Source: Chloroflexota bacterium (GTDB lineage: Bacteria; Chloroflexota; Dehalococcoidia; JACQUA01). From it: a DNA stretch of 39,814 nucleotides. The position numbers and the translations under genes were made by a program. The stretch lies in assembly GCA_016210565.1 (NCBI GenBank), contig JACQUA010000279.1, forward strand, positions 1 through 39,814. The letters are read 5' to 3'. Below are positions 31,495 through 39,694 of this stretch, one piece after another. The first letter of the stretch is position 1. The number at the start of each line of letters is the position of its first letter. The notes under the pieces were generated by a model. That model had not been told where the DNA came from. It saw only the letters and a program-made list of their open reading frames with translations, and made no database searches.

Positions 31495-32118
31495 GTGAAG
31501 AAGATCGTAGCCATAGCCATTGCAGCCGTCCTGCTGCTGTCCCTGGGTTCGGGGCCGATTCAGGCCACCGGCAACGGCGCGCCCAGCGGCGCGCACTACA
31601 ATCTAAATATCATCGGGGTCCCCAAGGCGAAGACGGCGGATATGACGAACGCGGACGGTCACGTTATTTTCGTAAGCCTCAACGGTCAGACCCAGATACA
31701 GCTTTCCGAGGGCGACTATCAGGTCCTGGATGCCAATGGGACTGATGGCAAGGCGGCGTTCCGGATGCCGAATCCCGACCCCGACGGCGATGGAATCACG
31801 GCCTACTCGGTCTATGCGAGGGCCCTCGGCAAGCCGGGCGGCTCGGCCACCATTCTGCCCTATGTCATCGACCCGGTCACCGGAGAAACTTTCTACTCCA
31901 CCGGAAGCACGGTGCTGGTCCGCGGTACGGGCAAGTCCTCTTTCGACAACGTGAGCAAGCAGTTGCTCTACGTCTATGCGGATCTGGACGGCGACGGCAT
32001 TGTTGACCGGCTGCCCCTTTTTGGCGATGCCACCCTGGACTACTTCTGGCACTATGACAACCATGGCCTGAAGCTGGCGCAGCTTCGCTTCTACGAAATA
32101 CCTACCAACGTTAACTAG
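31495..32118 (+). CDS. Secreted protein of unknown function
   Basis: A 207-aa exported protein with a signal peptide (residues 1-24, cleavage after IQA likely). The mature part is rich in Gly, Asp and Tyr and contains acidic turns NPDPDGDGITAYSVYARALG (93-112) and YADLDGDGIVDRLPLF (165-180), which look like calcium-binding loops. I do not recognise the family; similar secreted proteins of unknown role occur in Chloroflexota genomes, from memory. The GTG start at 31495 has AAGGAG about 13 bases upstream. A GC hairpin follows the stop. Confidence 0.75.
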   Translation: MKKIVAIAIAAVLLLSLGSGPIQATGNGAPSGAHYNLNIIGVPKAKTADMTNADGHVIFVSLNGQTQIQLSEGDYQVLDANGTDGKAAFRMPNPDPDGDGITAYSVYARALGKPGGSATILPYVIDPVTGETFYSTGSTVLVRGTGKSSFDNVSKQLLYVYADLDGDGIVDRLPLFGDATLDYFWHYDNHGLKLAQLRFYEIPTNVN

Positions 32119-32130
32119 GCCCCCTGCCGA

Positions 32131-32162
32131 GGCGCGAGGGCGGGCGAACCCGCCCTCGCGCC
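32131..32162 (+). terminator. Terminator-like GC hairpin
   Basis: GGCGCGAGGGCGGG pairs perfectly with CCCGCCCTCGCGCC around a CGAA loop. There is no T run, so it may be an RNA-stabilising or factor-assisted end of the transcript ending at 32118 rather than a classic intrinsic terminator. Confidence 0.55.
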
Positions 32163-32168
32163 TGAAGA

Positions 32169-32239
32169 TGCAGGGTGGGTGAAGCGCGCTCTGCCGGACA
32201 CGGAGTGAGTGCCGTCGCCGTTGCGCACGGAACCCACCG
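32169..32239. repeat. Family-C-like repeat, reverse orientation
   Basis: From CAGGGTGGGTGAAGCGCG to GTTGCGCACGGAACCCACCGG; a short relative of the 104-base family C copies, in the opposite direction. A second close copy lies at 32702-32772. Confidence 0.65.
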
Positions 32240-32354
32240 GCTCTTTTCATGTCAATGGATTTTATAACTTTTTAAGATTCCAGCCGCGCAAATCCCTTGA
32301 CTTCGTTTACGGCCTCAACTATTATTCAGGGGAAGTTCAAGAGGAGGTCTAAGA

Positions 32355-32669
32355 ATGAGATTCCTGGTTACCTGCAAGACGAAATTCCCCATGCCGCCGG
32401 AGGCGGCGGCCGGCCTCGCAGACGCGATGGTTGGCTGGTCGGAGAAGTACCTCAAAGAGAAGAAGATGGAGCAGGTCTGGGGCTTTGCCGGAGTCTGGGG
32501 CGGTGGAGGCATCCTCAACGTCAATTCGGCCGAGGAACTGGATGCCATCATGATCGAGTTCCCCTTTGGACCGTTCGTGGACATAGAGTGCTACGTTCTG
32601 TCAGACCTGAAAATGGCCATGTCCAATATGAAGAAGGCGGTCGCGGCGATGGCGCCCAAGGGACGCTGA
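32355..32669 (+). CDS. Small ferredoxin-fold protein, muconolactone-isomerase-like
   Basis: A 104-aa cytosolic protein (MRFLVTCKTKFPMPPEAAAG, then WSEKYLKEKKMEQVWGFAGV and GGGGILNVNSAEELDAIM) with a strand-helix-strand pattern and a PFGPFVDIECYVL segment typical of muconolactone isomerase-like and DUF3303-type small proteins. It is a second member beside 23547-23888 and shares the strand / GGGG or AGGG turn / EELNALL-like helix layout. GAGGAGGT 7 bases before the ATG makes it a well-supported gene. Function unknown. Confidence 0.8.
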   Translation: MRFLVTCKTKFPMPPEAAAGLADAMVGWSEKYLKEKKMEQVWGFAGVWGGGGILNVNSAEELDAIMIEFPFGPFVDIECYVLSDLKMAMSNMKKAVAAMAPKGR

Positions 32670-33082
32670 CCGCCCGGGGTTATCGACATCGGAGTTAAGG
32701 CGTAGGGTGGGTGAAGGGCGCACTGCCAAACACGGAGGATCGCCGGCGCTGGTGCGCGCGGAACCCACCACGTCCCGTGAATGAGCCGCCCCGGGCTCAT
32801 CCGTTGGCGCCAAAGTGTGGCCCCATCCCCAGGGTGGTGGGTTACGCTCGCTACCAGGAGGGATGCCGAGCGGCGCTCCTTATCGGTGGATGCCTGGCAA
32901 ACGGGCCTGTGGAGTGTTGACTTGCTTCACCCACCCTACGAAGCTGCCCATAACCTGCCCCCGAATGGTGGGTTACGCTCGCGGCCGGGAAGGGCGCCGG
33001 ATCGTTCGCCTCATCAATGAATGGTTTGCCAAACGGGGCATGGAATGTCCGCTCGCTTCACCCACCCTACCATTTATCGGGA
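32670..33082. repeat. Tandem family C elements (two 104-base copies plus one reverse copy)
   Basis: A reverse family-C-like copy at 32702-32772 (GTAGGGTGGGTGAAGG ... GGAACCCACC) is followed by two direct full-length copies at 32836-32940 and 32967-33070. Both begin GGTGGGTTACGCTCGC and end GCTTCACCCACCCTAC. No gene is seen in these 413 bases. The end of the MTHFR-like gene reaches into a family D hairpin at 33084-33113. Confidence 0.75.
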
Positions 33083-35056
33083 TCACAGGCGCGGAGGCCT
33101 GTGCCACCCGTGGGGTTTGACTCCCAACCTGCGCGACACATGGTCCCGGCCCAGGTAGAAATTCAGCCAGGAGGACGACTGCCACAGCCCCCAGTCGCAG
33201 GGCGGAACGATGTAATCGGCGATGGTGTTCTCCCTGCGCCCGGCTTTCAGCCGGCGGTAGGCCCTGACCCAGATACACTTCTTTTCGTTTTCGTAGATTT
33301 CGCACCAGCCGTGATGGCTTCCCCCGCAGGGGCCGTTCCTCTGGTTCTTGGGGCACTGGGAGACCGGGCAGAGATAGGCCACATCGAACAGGGCGCAATC
33401 CCCGCAATTCATGCAACCGTAGAGGACGGCTTTGGTCCAGAACTCGAAAGAACCAAAGACCTTCTTCAATGTCCTTGACGAGTCTACCAGCCGGGCCAGT
33501 GGCTGCAACACTTTGAAGAGCGGGCTGCGCGGTTCGAAGACGGCGGCGTGGACGGCCCGGGAGAAGTAATAGATGGGGGGATGGGCCGGCTTCTGGGTGC
33601 GGGGGCCGGGGTTTTCCAGGTTCAGGCCGGTCTTGGCGTCCCGCTGGAAATAGTAAAAGCCATTCTCCTGGGGATAGTCGAATTCGCCGACCAGCCCCTC
33701 CCAGCCGCCGGCCAGTTCCTCTCCCCGCCTGATAATGTACTCCACGCTTTCATACGGGAGGCCCAGCCCGCTGATGCTGGCCCCGGCGAAGCCCATGCCC
33801 CGGGCGATGGCGTACATTTTGGCGGCGCGGTCCAGCCGTGCCTGGCGACCCCGGTCGGGGGTGGCTGCCTCGGCCGCCACTTGCGCCAGGAGCCTGTCCG
33901 TGACCACGCAACCGGGAACAAGGTTGGCGTTCATGGTCCGGGCCGTGGCCTCCGAGAGGGCATAGATGCTGGCGACAACCGGAATCCGGTAGTCTTGGAC
34001 CTTCAGCCACAGCTTTAGCTCCTGCCACTTCCGGGCATCGTAGCCCACCTGGGTAATCAGGAAATCCGCCCCGGCCCGTATCTTCTTCACCAGCTTGTAA
34101 TATTGTCCCATGACCTCGGCCTCCTCCTGCTTGAAAGGGGAGAAGGCCACGCCGCAAAAGAAATCGGTCGGGGCCAGGGTGGTCATCTTCCGCATTATCT
34201 CGTGCTCCATCCCCCGGTTCATCTGGGTGATGAGTTGGAGGCCGTTCACGGCGTCCAGGTCGAAGACGGGCCGGGAGGTGCCCTGGAACGCAACGTTAGA
34301 GGGATAGTCCCCGGTAAGCACCAGCAGGTTGTTGATGTTCATCGCCGCAAGCTGGTACAGCAGGCTTTCGCACTGGTTGCGGCTTTTGTCCCGGAAGGCC
34401 ACGTGCACCAGCGGCTCCACCCCCAGCTTGCGAATCTCCTGGGCCAGGATTTCGTTGGAAATGGCGGGATTGCCACCCGGATTATCGGTGACGCTGATGG
34501 AGCAGATTTTCCCACCGCGCCCCGCCTTCCCGGCGTTTTCCAGCACCATCTCCTGGCGCATTTCGAAAGCGCCCAGCCCGGGAATCTGTTCCCAGATGAG
34601 GCAGAACTTGCCGGGGCCGGCAATGGAGGCCTTGAGCCGGTTCTTTCGTTGGGCCAGCTTGGAGACTATCTTTTCGCGCAGGGCCGCGAGAAGGGAATCC
34701 CTGGGGACGAGAGGCCGCCCGGTTACGGCATAGGCGCCGGCGCCCGCCTGCAGGTATTCATCCTCCAGGATGCGGTGGGAATCTGCGGTGTAGTCGAGTT
34801 CCACCACCAGCACGGAGGAGTGGCGGGAAATCCACCCCTGGCGTAGTTCGCCGTAGAATTGCCATATTGCCCCCGGGGGTTCCAGAGGACCGAGAATTAC
34901 GATGTCCGGGCGGCTTGCCCTGACTCTCTCCAGTCCCTCAGCCGGGCTGGAAGCGTAGTCCGTCTCGACGTCTCCGGCAGCTTCCCGGACTACGCTGGCG
35001 AGGTCCGGGCTACGGCTGACCACGAGTATTTTCTGGGGCCTGGTGGTCTGCGTCAT
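33083..35056 (-). CDS. Methylenetetrahydrofolate reductase fused to MTHFR_C and a degenerate receiver-like N-terminus
   Basis: A 657-aa three-part protein. Residues 8-115 look like a response-regulator receiver domain (KILVVSRSPDLASVVREAAG, RPDIVILGPLEPPG) but lack the acidic pair and the phospho-Asp (G56 stands there). Residues about 148-460 are the MTHFR TIM barrel, with WEQIPG (E156, the catalytic Glu) and LTGDYPSNVA (D250). Residues about 545-605 are the MTHFR C-terminal domain, with a Cys-rich cluster C548, C551, C554, C563, C568, C577, C585 and C594. In acetogens MTHFR_C occurs in MetV, partner of MetF, so this may be a fused MetVF working in methyl-branch C1 metabolism. The last about 10 residues come from a repeat. 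ATG at 35056 is used; a TTG at 35104 is possible. Confidence 0.8.
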   Translation of the reverse strand: MTQTTRPQKILVVSRSPDLASVVREAAGDVETDYASSPAEGLERVRASRPDIVILGPLEPPGAIWQFYGELRQGWISRHSSVLVVELDYTADSHRILEDEYLQAGAGAYAVTGRPLVPRDSLLAALREKIVSKLAQRKNRLKASIAGPGKFCLIWEQIPGLGAFEMRQEMVLENAGKAGRGGKICSISVTDNPGGNPAISNEILAQEIRKLGVEPLVHVAFRDKSRNQCESLLYQLAAMNINNLLVLTGDYPSNVAFQGTSRPVFDLDAVNGLQLITQMNRGMEHEIMRKMTTLAPTDFFCGVAFSPFKQEEAEVMGQYYKLVKKIRAGADFLITQVGYDARKWQELKLWLKVQDYRIPVVASIYALSEATARTMNANLVPGCVVTDRLLAQVAAEAATPDRGRQARLDRAAKMYAIARGMGFAGASISGLGLPYESVEYIIRRGEELAGGWEGLVGEFDYPQENGFYYFQRDAKTGLNLENPGPRTQKPAHPPIYYFSRAVHAAVFEPRSPLFKVLQPLARLVDSSRTLKKVFGSFEFWTKAVLYGCMNCGDCALFDVAYLCPVSQCPKNQRNGPCGGSHHGWCEIYENEKKCIWVRAYRRLKAGRRENTIADYIVPPCDWGLWQSSSWLNFYLGRDHVSRRLGVKPHGWHRPPRL

Positions 35057-35108
35057 CTGAACCGCTTGCCACGGTGGGCCCGGTGGCGCTGACGACCAGG
35101 GCAATCAC

Positions 35109-35327
35109 CTATTCCAGCTTTTTCCTTATCCATACAGAAGCTACACTCAAGAAGAGAGCGGCGATCCCGACCCGGAAGTAGGCAGTCATCATGGCCAGTT
35201 CCGGGGGTCTGGCCAGTCCGAGAAAGCCGACGATGATCCGCACAAAAGCCACCGCCAGGGCCGCCAGCCCCACCGCGAAAAGCACCCAGATGGCCACCGG
35301 GGTAACCGCCCTGAAACCTGGAGACAT
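35109..35327 (-). CDS. Small two-helix membrane protein upstream of the MTHFR-like gene
   Basis: A 72-aa protein with two membrane helices (about residues 9-38 and 46-66) and a Lys-rich end (WIRKKLE). GGGGGG with a short A spacer precedes the ATG. It ends 52 bases before the start used for the next gene on the same strand, so the two are likely cotranscribed. No family recognised. Confidence 0.6.
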   Translation of the reverse strand: MSPGFRAVTPVAIWVLFAVGLAALAVAFVRIIVGFLGLARPPELAMMTAYFRVGIAALFLSVASVWIRKKLE

Positions 35328-35553
35328 TTTTCCCCCCAGTTATGTAAACGGTAACGCCTGGCAGTATAACAAAGAGGGATTCGCCGGTCAAACACCCGGG
35401 GGGTCAGGGGCGGAATTCCCCGGCCGGATGAAGGCCCCGCCGGGGCGCTGCTGCTGTCAACTTATACCCGGGGGGCATTTTGCACGAATGCAAAGTGTGG
35501 TAGAATTGGGGCTAGTCGGTTCCAGACAGGCAGTCAGGTAAGGAGCAAATCAT

Positions 35554-36312
35554 ATGCCTGGGAAGGACATATTCTACCAGAAGCCATGTTCAAACTGTGG
35601 GAGGTATGTTTACGAGGAAGAACTTCGCCCGGATGGCGCGGGAGGCGGTATTTGCAATAGCTGCTTCGTTCAGAAAATTGCTTTGGGCGGAAAGCCTGCC
35701 AGTCCGTTGGATCACCTCCCGATGCCCCGGGGAATTCTGATTGTGGAAATCCTTGGGGTGGTCTTCGTTCTGGCCTTCATAGTGGGCTTTGTGGTGCAGA
35801 CCGTCATGCCGATGAAAAAGAAAGCCGATATGGCGAAACTGGAGCTTCTCTATTTTGCCAATCAGGACACTGAGGTGGGCAAGTTGGCAGAAGAGGCCAT
35901 CGCACTGATCGAAAAAGAGCAATCACTCGATAGCCTGAAAAAGATCATGCAGAGTCAGTCCGGAGACCTCAGGGCAGCGGGAACGGGGCAATCGGCCGAA
36001 GCGATCGTTCCCAGGATTGACCCGAAGCTCACTCAGGGGCTCACCCCGGAGCAGAAGAAGGACATCGAAGCGCTTGAGCAACTTACAGCCAGCAAACACG
36101 GCGAGTACATACAGTCGCTGGAGAATCTTACCAGGGGCGCCAGCATAAATCCGGGGGATATTGCCGAACTGGAAAATGAGTTGCGAAAATCGATGGAATT
36201 GAGAAACCGCCAACAGCAGGTGGGCAGCGCCATAAGCGCTATTCAGGAGTGGCAGAAGAAGATGGAACGCCGGAGTCAAGATGCCAAGGACCCCCTCTCG
36301 GCTTTCCGTTAG
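35554..36312 (+). CDS. Zinc-ribbon membrane protein with coiled-coil domain
   Basis: A 252-aa protein of three parts: an N-terminal zinc ribbon (CSNCGRYVYEEELRPDG then CNSC; Cys 12, 15, 34 and 37), one membrane helix (about 60-84, ILIVEILGVVFVLAFIVGFV), and a long charged helical or coiled-coil region (about 90-252, rich in Glu, Lys and Gln, for example LENELRKSMELRNRQQQVGS). The layout suggests a membrane-anchored protein with the ribbon inside and the helical domain outside, or the reverse. No known family. AAGGAG lies about 9 bases before the ATG. Confidence 0.75.
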   Translation: MPGKDIFYQKPCSNCGRYVYEEELRPDGAGGGICNSCFVQKIALGGKPASPLDHLPMPRGILIVEILGVVFVLAFIVGFVVQTVMPMKKKADMAKLELLYFANQDTEVGKLAEEAIALIEKEQSLDSLKKIMQSQSGDLRAAGTGQSAEAIVPRIDPKLTQGLTPEQKKDIEALEQLTASKHGEYIQSLENLTRGASINPGDIAELENELRKSMELRNRQQQVGSAISAIQEWQKKMERRSQDAKDPLSAFR

Positions 36313-36634
36313 CAGCTTACGAAGGCATGGCGCGCACCGCTGAGCGTGGGGTTAAGCGTCCCAGTCGGGACGTGAACCCACGAGGACCCGGCGCTACCGG
36401 AATGGTTCTATCGGTCCAGGGGCTTCCCCGCTCCTCCTGTGCTCAACCCACCCCGCAAGCTCCCGATCCAGTCGGGAGCATGGGCTTCCCCCCTCCCGCG
36501 GCATCGGATCCTGGTGGGTTCGCGCACCCGCTTCCCCCCATCTGCTGACCCCCTGTGCGCTTAACCCACCCCGCAAGGCTAAAGCCATGGGCTACCCCCG
36601 GGATCGGCCACCTCCGCAGGCGTAAAGCCTGCGG
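36313..36634. repeat. Family-C-related repeat cluster between converging genes
   Basis: Fragments alternating in direction: GGGGTTAAGCGTCCCAGTCG, GGACGTGAACCCACGAGG, CTCAACCCACCCCGCAAGC, GTGGGTTCGCGCACCC and CTTAACCCACCCCGCAAGG, ending AAGCCATGGGCTACCCC. These look like decayed or nested copies of family C. A small hairpin CGCAGGCGTAAAGCCTGCGG lies at about 36615-36634. No gene is seen. Confidence 0.6.
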
Positions 36635-38626
36635 CTACACCCTGGCTTTCCGGAAAGGGAACCACCAGCGCCGGAAGGACAAGCCCAGGAATTCTTCCAG
36701 CGCCCTCCTATCGAGCACCAGTTGGCCGGCTTTACTGCCGGGCCTCAGTATCCAGTCCGGGACGTCCCGTTGCAGCGAGCGCTCTGTCTGGGGGATGCGG
36801 ATGATGACCTCCTCCCGCCGTATTTCCCAGATAGACCGGTTGGTCTCATACAGCTTTCGCAGGTCCATCTGGATTCTTTCGTACTTCTTGCTCTGGTAGT
36901 CGACAATCCTGGCAATGGCGCACCACGGCGGCAGGTTGCCTTTGTGGTGCTCGGCGAAGATCGAGGTCAGTATCTCGGAGGAGAACCGGAGCATGTCCGA
37001 GGGGATGCCGTCTTTTGCCAGGCGCTCCAGGACGCGCCGCAGGTATTCCCGGTATAGCGCCGTCGAGATGCCTTTCCGGATCCTGGATACGCTCTCGTAC
37101 AGCTCCCTGGTTGTGGGGACGTTTTCCGGCAGGGAGGCGTTGGTGTACAGCATGAGACAGCGTTTGATGATCTCCGTGCTGAAGCTGTGCCTGTCGGCGT
37201 TCATCGAGAGGACAAACGGCGGATATTCCTCGATGACGAACGTCTCGTCCTTCACGATGTCGCTGCCGTGACGGACAAAGCGGTCTCTATCCACATCGTC
37301 AAATACCACGGGGAAGCGTTTCTTGGTGGCCAGCAGGCCGCGCAAGTTCGATCCGGTGAAGTTGGCCTTGTCCACGAAGCTCCATTGCCCGAACATTGAC
37401 ATCATGAGCGTCTGGATGAGGCTTGTCTTTCCGGAGTTGCTCTTGCCAAAGAGGATGGCGAACATCGGGTAGTCGAAAATGAACCGGTCGTTGACCACGG
37501 CGTTGTTTCTGAGGTCGCAGATGAACGGCGCCATGTAGAACCAGGACATGAACATGAAGTAGTCTTTCTGGTGCTGCGCCACGTTTCCGAGGAAGCCCCG
37601 GTTGAAGTTCTCGAAGTACTCTACCAGGCAGGCGACATCCGAGGCGACGCCCTCCGGCGCGGCGGCCAGGTCTATCTCCTTGCCGGAGAGGATGACTTTC
37701 CTGCTGTCCGGGTAGACCGAGAGCCACGATTGCTCCTGGGGCTCATCGCCTCTGCCCCGGTGACTCTTCACCAGTTGGACGATGTTCCCCATAACCCTGG
37801 GGGTGATCTCGATCCGTCCGCCTTTGGGTTTCACCAGGGTCTTCGTTACATCCTGGTAGTTCTCGGCGAGCCGTTCGACCTTCCGCACAATAGCCGGCAC
37901 TTCGGCGGCGGTGACGTCGCTATTCACGTACAGTGTCATGCCGGCGGGGGACCGTTCTGTCTCGCGGACAACGGGTATGTCCTCCAGGGGGACTTCGACC
38001 CGGTCCAGGCCGGGAAGGACGATTTCGTTGCTGGCCTGCCGCCGCACCACCTGGTATTCATGTTCGTAATGCCTCCATGCCCGTTCATCATCGAAGACCA
38101 GCAGCGTCTCGGCCTGTTTGCCGGAGAAGGCTCTCTCGGAAAGGTTGGCGGAGCCCACGACCACCCGCTTCTTTTCCCGGCCTTCCAGCAGGTATATCTT
38201 GGAGTGTGCGATGGCATCCTTGACCACGAAGAAGCGGGCCTGCCCGGCGGTGACCCTTTCCAGGATGAAAGCCTTGCGTTCGTCGTCCAGGCTTTTGACC
38301 GCAACGAGCAGCCTCTCCTCGAGGTCTTTTTGAAAGGCGAGGATGGTGCTGAAATCGGCCAGCACGCCTTCGTAGCCGAAGACGCATTCCACTGTGTTGA
38401 AGAGGTTCAGCATCCTGACGGTCATGGGGATGCTGGCGGAGTAGGTAAGCACGCGGAGGGAGTCAAACCCCTGGAAGACCTGGAACGTGAACGGCTCGCT
38501 CCGTTCGAAACGGGCGTACACCACGTTCAGGCCCTGGAAGCCCGTCTCCTCCCCGCCGAGAGGCATTTGCCGGTGCAGGATGTCGGGTCCCCTGGTCAGC
38601 CCCGGTCGCCTGGAATCCATAGTCAC
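36635..38626 (-). CDS. PLD-nuclease-like plus P-loop ATPase fusion, putative defence or nucleic-acid enzyme
   Basis: A 663-aa protein of uncommon composition. Residues about 35-200 form a phospholipase D-like domain with one catalytic motif: HSKIYLLEG (H141, K143), then VVVGSANLSERAFSGKQAE (GSAN 158-161, E173), as in single-HKD nucleases such as BfiI, which act as dimers. Residues about 330-500 are a P-loop ATPase: Walker A GKSNSGKTSL (394-403), Walker B VVFDDVDRD (440-448), sensor Asn in LSMNAD (near 476) and IIKRCLMLY (Arg near 489). This resembles AAA+/superfamily 3 helicase-like ATPases. The first about 35 residues and the last 160 are not recognised. The start GTG at 38626 overlaps the stop of the PfkB gene (GTGA); an ATG two codons later is possible. 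Cleavage of nucleic acid with ATP-driven loading is an inference. No known defence genes adjoin it. Confidence 0.7.
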   Translation of the reverse strand: MTMDSRRPGLTRGPDILHRQMPLGGEETGFQGLNVVYARFERSEPFTFQVFQGFDSLRVLTYSASIPMTVRMLNLFNTVECVFGYEGVLADFSTILAFQKDLEERLLVAVKSLDDERKAFILERVTAGQARFFVVKDAIAHSKIYLLEGREKKRVVVGSANLSERAFSGKQAETLLVFDDERAWRHYEHEYQVVRRQASNEIVLPGLDRVEVPLEDIPVVRETERSPAGMTLYVNSDVTAAEVPAIVRKVERLAENYQDVTKTLVKPKGGRIEITPRVMGNIVQLVKSHRGRGDEPQEQSWLSVYPDSRKVILSGKEIDLAAAPEGVASDVACLVEYFENFNRGFLGNVAQHQKDYFMFMSWFYMAPFICDLRNNAVVNDRFIFDYPMFAILFGKSNSGKTSLIQTLMMSMFGQWSFVDKANFTGSNLRGLLATKKRFPVVFDDVDRDRFVRHGSDIVKDETFVIEEYPPFVLSMNADRHSFSTEIIKRCLMLYTNASLPENVPTTRELYESVSRIRKGISTALYREYLRRVLERLAKDGIPSDMLRFSSEILTSIFAEHHKGNLPPWCAIARIVDYQSKKYERIQMDLRKLYETNRSIWEIRREEVIIRIPQTERSLQRDVPDWILRPGSKAGQLVLDRRALEEFLGLSFRRWWFPFRKARV

Positions 38627-39552
38627 CGGCGCCCGTCGAGGCGCTCATTGAATTCCGCGGCCGTGAAGCTGTAGTCCTGGGTGCCGTAGCACTCTACGGT
38701 GAAAGAAGCGCATACGCTGCCCATCCTGGCGCAATGCTCGATGTGGTGGCCATGGACCAGGCCGCAGAGCAGTCCTCCCCGGTACGAATCGCCGGCGCCC
38801 GTTGGGTCCACCACCTTATTCGGTTTGATGGCCGGGATGATCATTTCACCATCCTGAGTGGAGACTGCCGAACCGAGCTCCCCCCTGGTGACAACCACGG
38901 TCGCGGCCAAGCCGAGCAAAGCATCTTTGCTTAACCGTGTCTTATTCATGATCAAATCGAGTTCGTAGTCGTTGGAGATCAGGATGCGGCAGCCCTCGAT
39001 GGCCTGGACAAGGTTCCTGCCGTCCCACATGGGCAGCGATTGCCCCGGGTCAAAGATGTAGTCGATTCCCCTGGCCTTGCAGATTTCGGGGTACCGCTGC
39101 ATGTCTTCGAGGTTACCCGGGGAGACGATGACCAGGGTCTCCTCCGGGTTGAGGTCTTCGAAATCCATGCAGGAAGGGTATTTCATGGCGCCGGGATTGA
39201 ACCCGGTGATCTGGTTGTCAGCCCGGTCGGTGGTTATGTAGGCGCTGGCGGTGAAATCATCCTGGATTCTGCGGATGTGTTCGGTGGATATTCCGTTTTT
39301 GGCCAGCCAATCGAAGTACCGGTGGTAGTCGTTGCCGATGGTAGCACAGATTACCGGTTTTTCACCCATGAGGGTCAGGGCGTAGGCGATGTTGCCGGCG
39401 GTGCCGCCGAATTTCTCCTTCATCCCGTTGACCGTGAAAGAAACATTTAAGACGTGTATTTTTTCGGGGAGAATGTGGTCGGAGAAATAGCCCGGAAAGT
39501 CCATGATCCGGTCGTAGGCCAGCGAGCCGTTGACAATGATTTTCTTAGTCAT
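38623..39552 (-). CDS. PfkB-family carbohydrate/nucleoside kinase (adenosine kinase-like)
   Basis: Phosphorylates a sugar or nucleoside with ATP. The 309-aa protein has the PfkB layout: IIVNGSLAYDRIM (5-17), FGGTAGNIAYALTLMG (48-63, sugar-binding GG motif), ISNDYELDLI (192-201), VVTRGELGS (220-228) and VVDPTGAGDSYRGG (247-260; catalytic base D255). The set suits adenosine kinase- or ribokinase-type enzymes of prokaryotes; the substrate is unsure. Its stop overlaps the GTG start of the PLD-ATPase gene by three bases, so both would be made together. Only a family A repeat lies upstream before the window's IS remnant. Confidence 0.92.
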   Translation of the reverse strand: MTKKIIVNGSLAYDRIMDFPGYFSDHILPEKIHVLNVSFTVNGMKEKFGGTAGNIAYALTLMGEKPVICATIGNDYHRYFDWLAKNGISTEHIRRIQDDFTASAYITTDRADNQITGFNPGAMKYPSCMDFEDLNPEETLVIVSPGNLEDMQRYPEICKARGIDYIFDPGQSLPMWDGRNLVQAIEGCRILISNDYELDLIMNKTRLSKDALLGLAATVVVTRGELGSAVSTQDGEMIIPAIKPNKVVDPTGAGDSYRGGLLCGLVHGHHIEHCARMGSVCASFTVECYGTQDYSFTAAEFNERLDGRR

Positions 39553-39568
39553 AAGTATCTTGCTCGGA

Positions 39569-39684
39569 AAATGTCACCCTGAGCCGGAGGGCTGAGCGAA
39601 GCGAAGGCGCAGGCGAAGGGTCTTTCGTCCCCGCCCGGGAAAGGTTCTTCGGCTCCGCCTCGCTGACGCTCGCCTTCGCTGAGC
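39569..39684. repeat. Family A palindromic repeat
   Basis: Runs from AATGTCACCCTGAGCCGGAG to CGCTGACGCTCGCCTTCGCT, an A copy with the internal pieces in altered order. It sits between the PfkB start and the IS remnant, upstream of the kinase/PLD-ATPase unit. Confidence 0.65.
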
Positions 39685-39694
39685 AACTGTCTTG

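Noticed and set aside
32836..33070. Tandem direct repeats as a possible CRISPR array
   Set aside because: Only two 104-base copies with conserved ends and no short repeat-spacer periodicity; no cas genes in the window.
37571..38674. 367-codon plus-strand frame
   Set aside because: Antisense to the PLD-ATPase gene, which shows HKD, Walker A and Walker B motifs.
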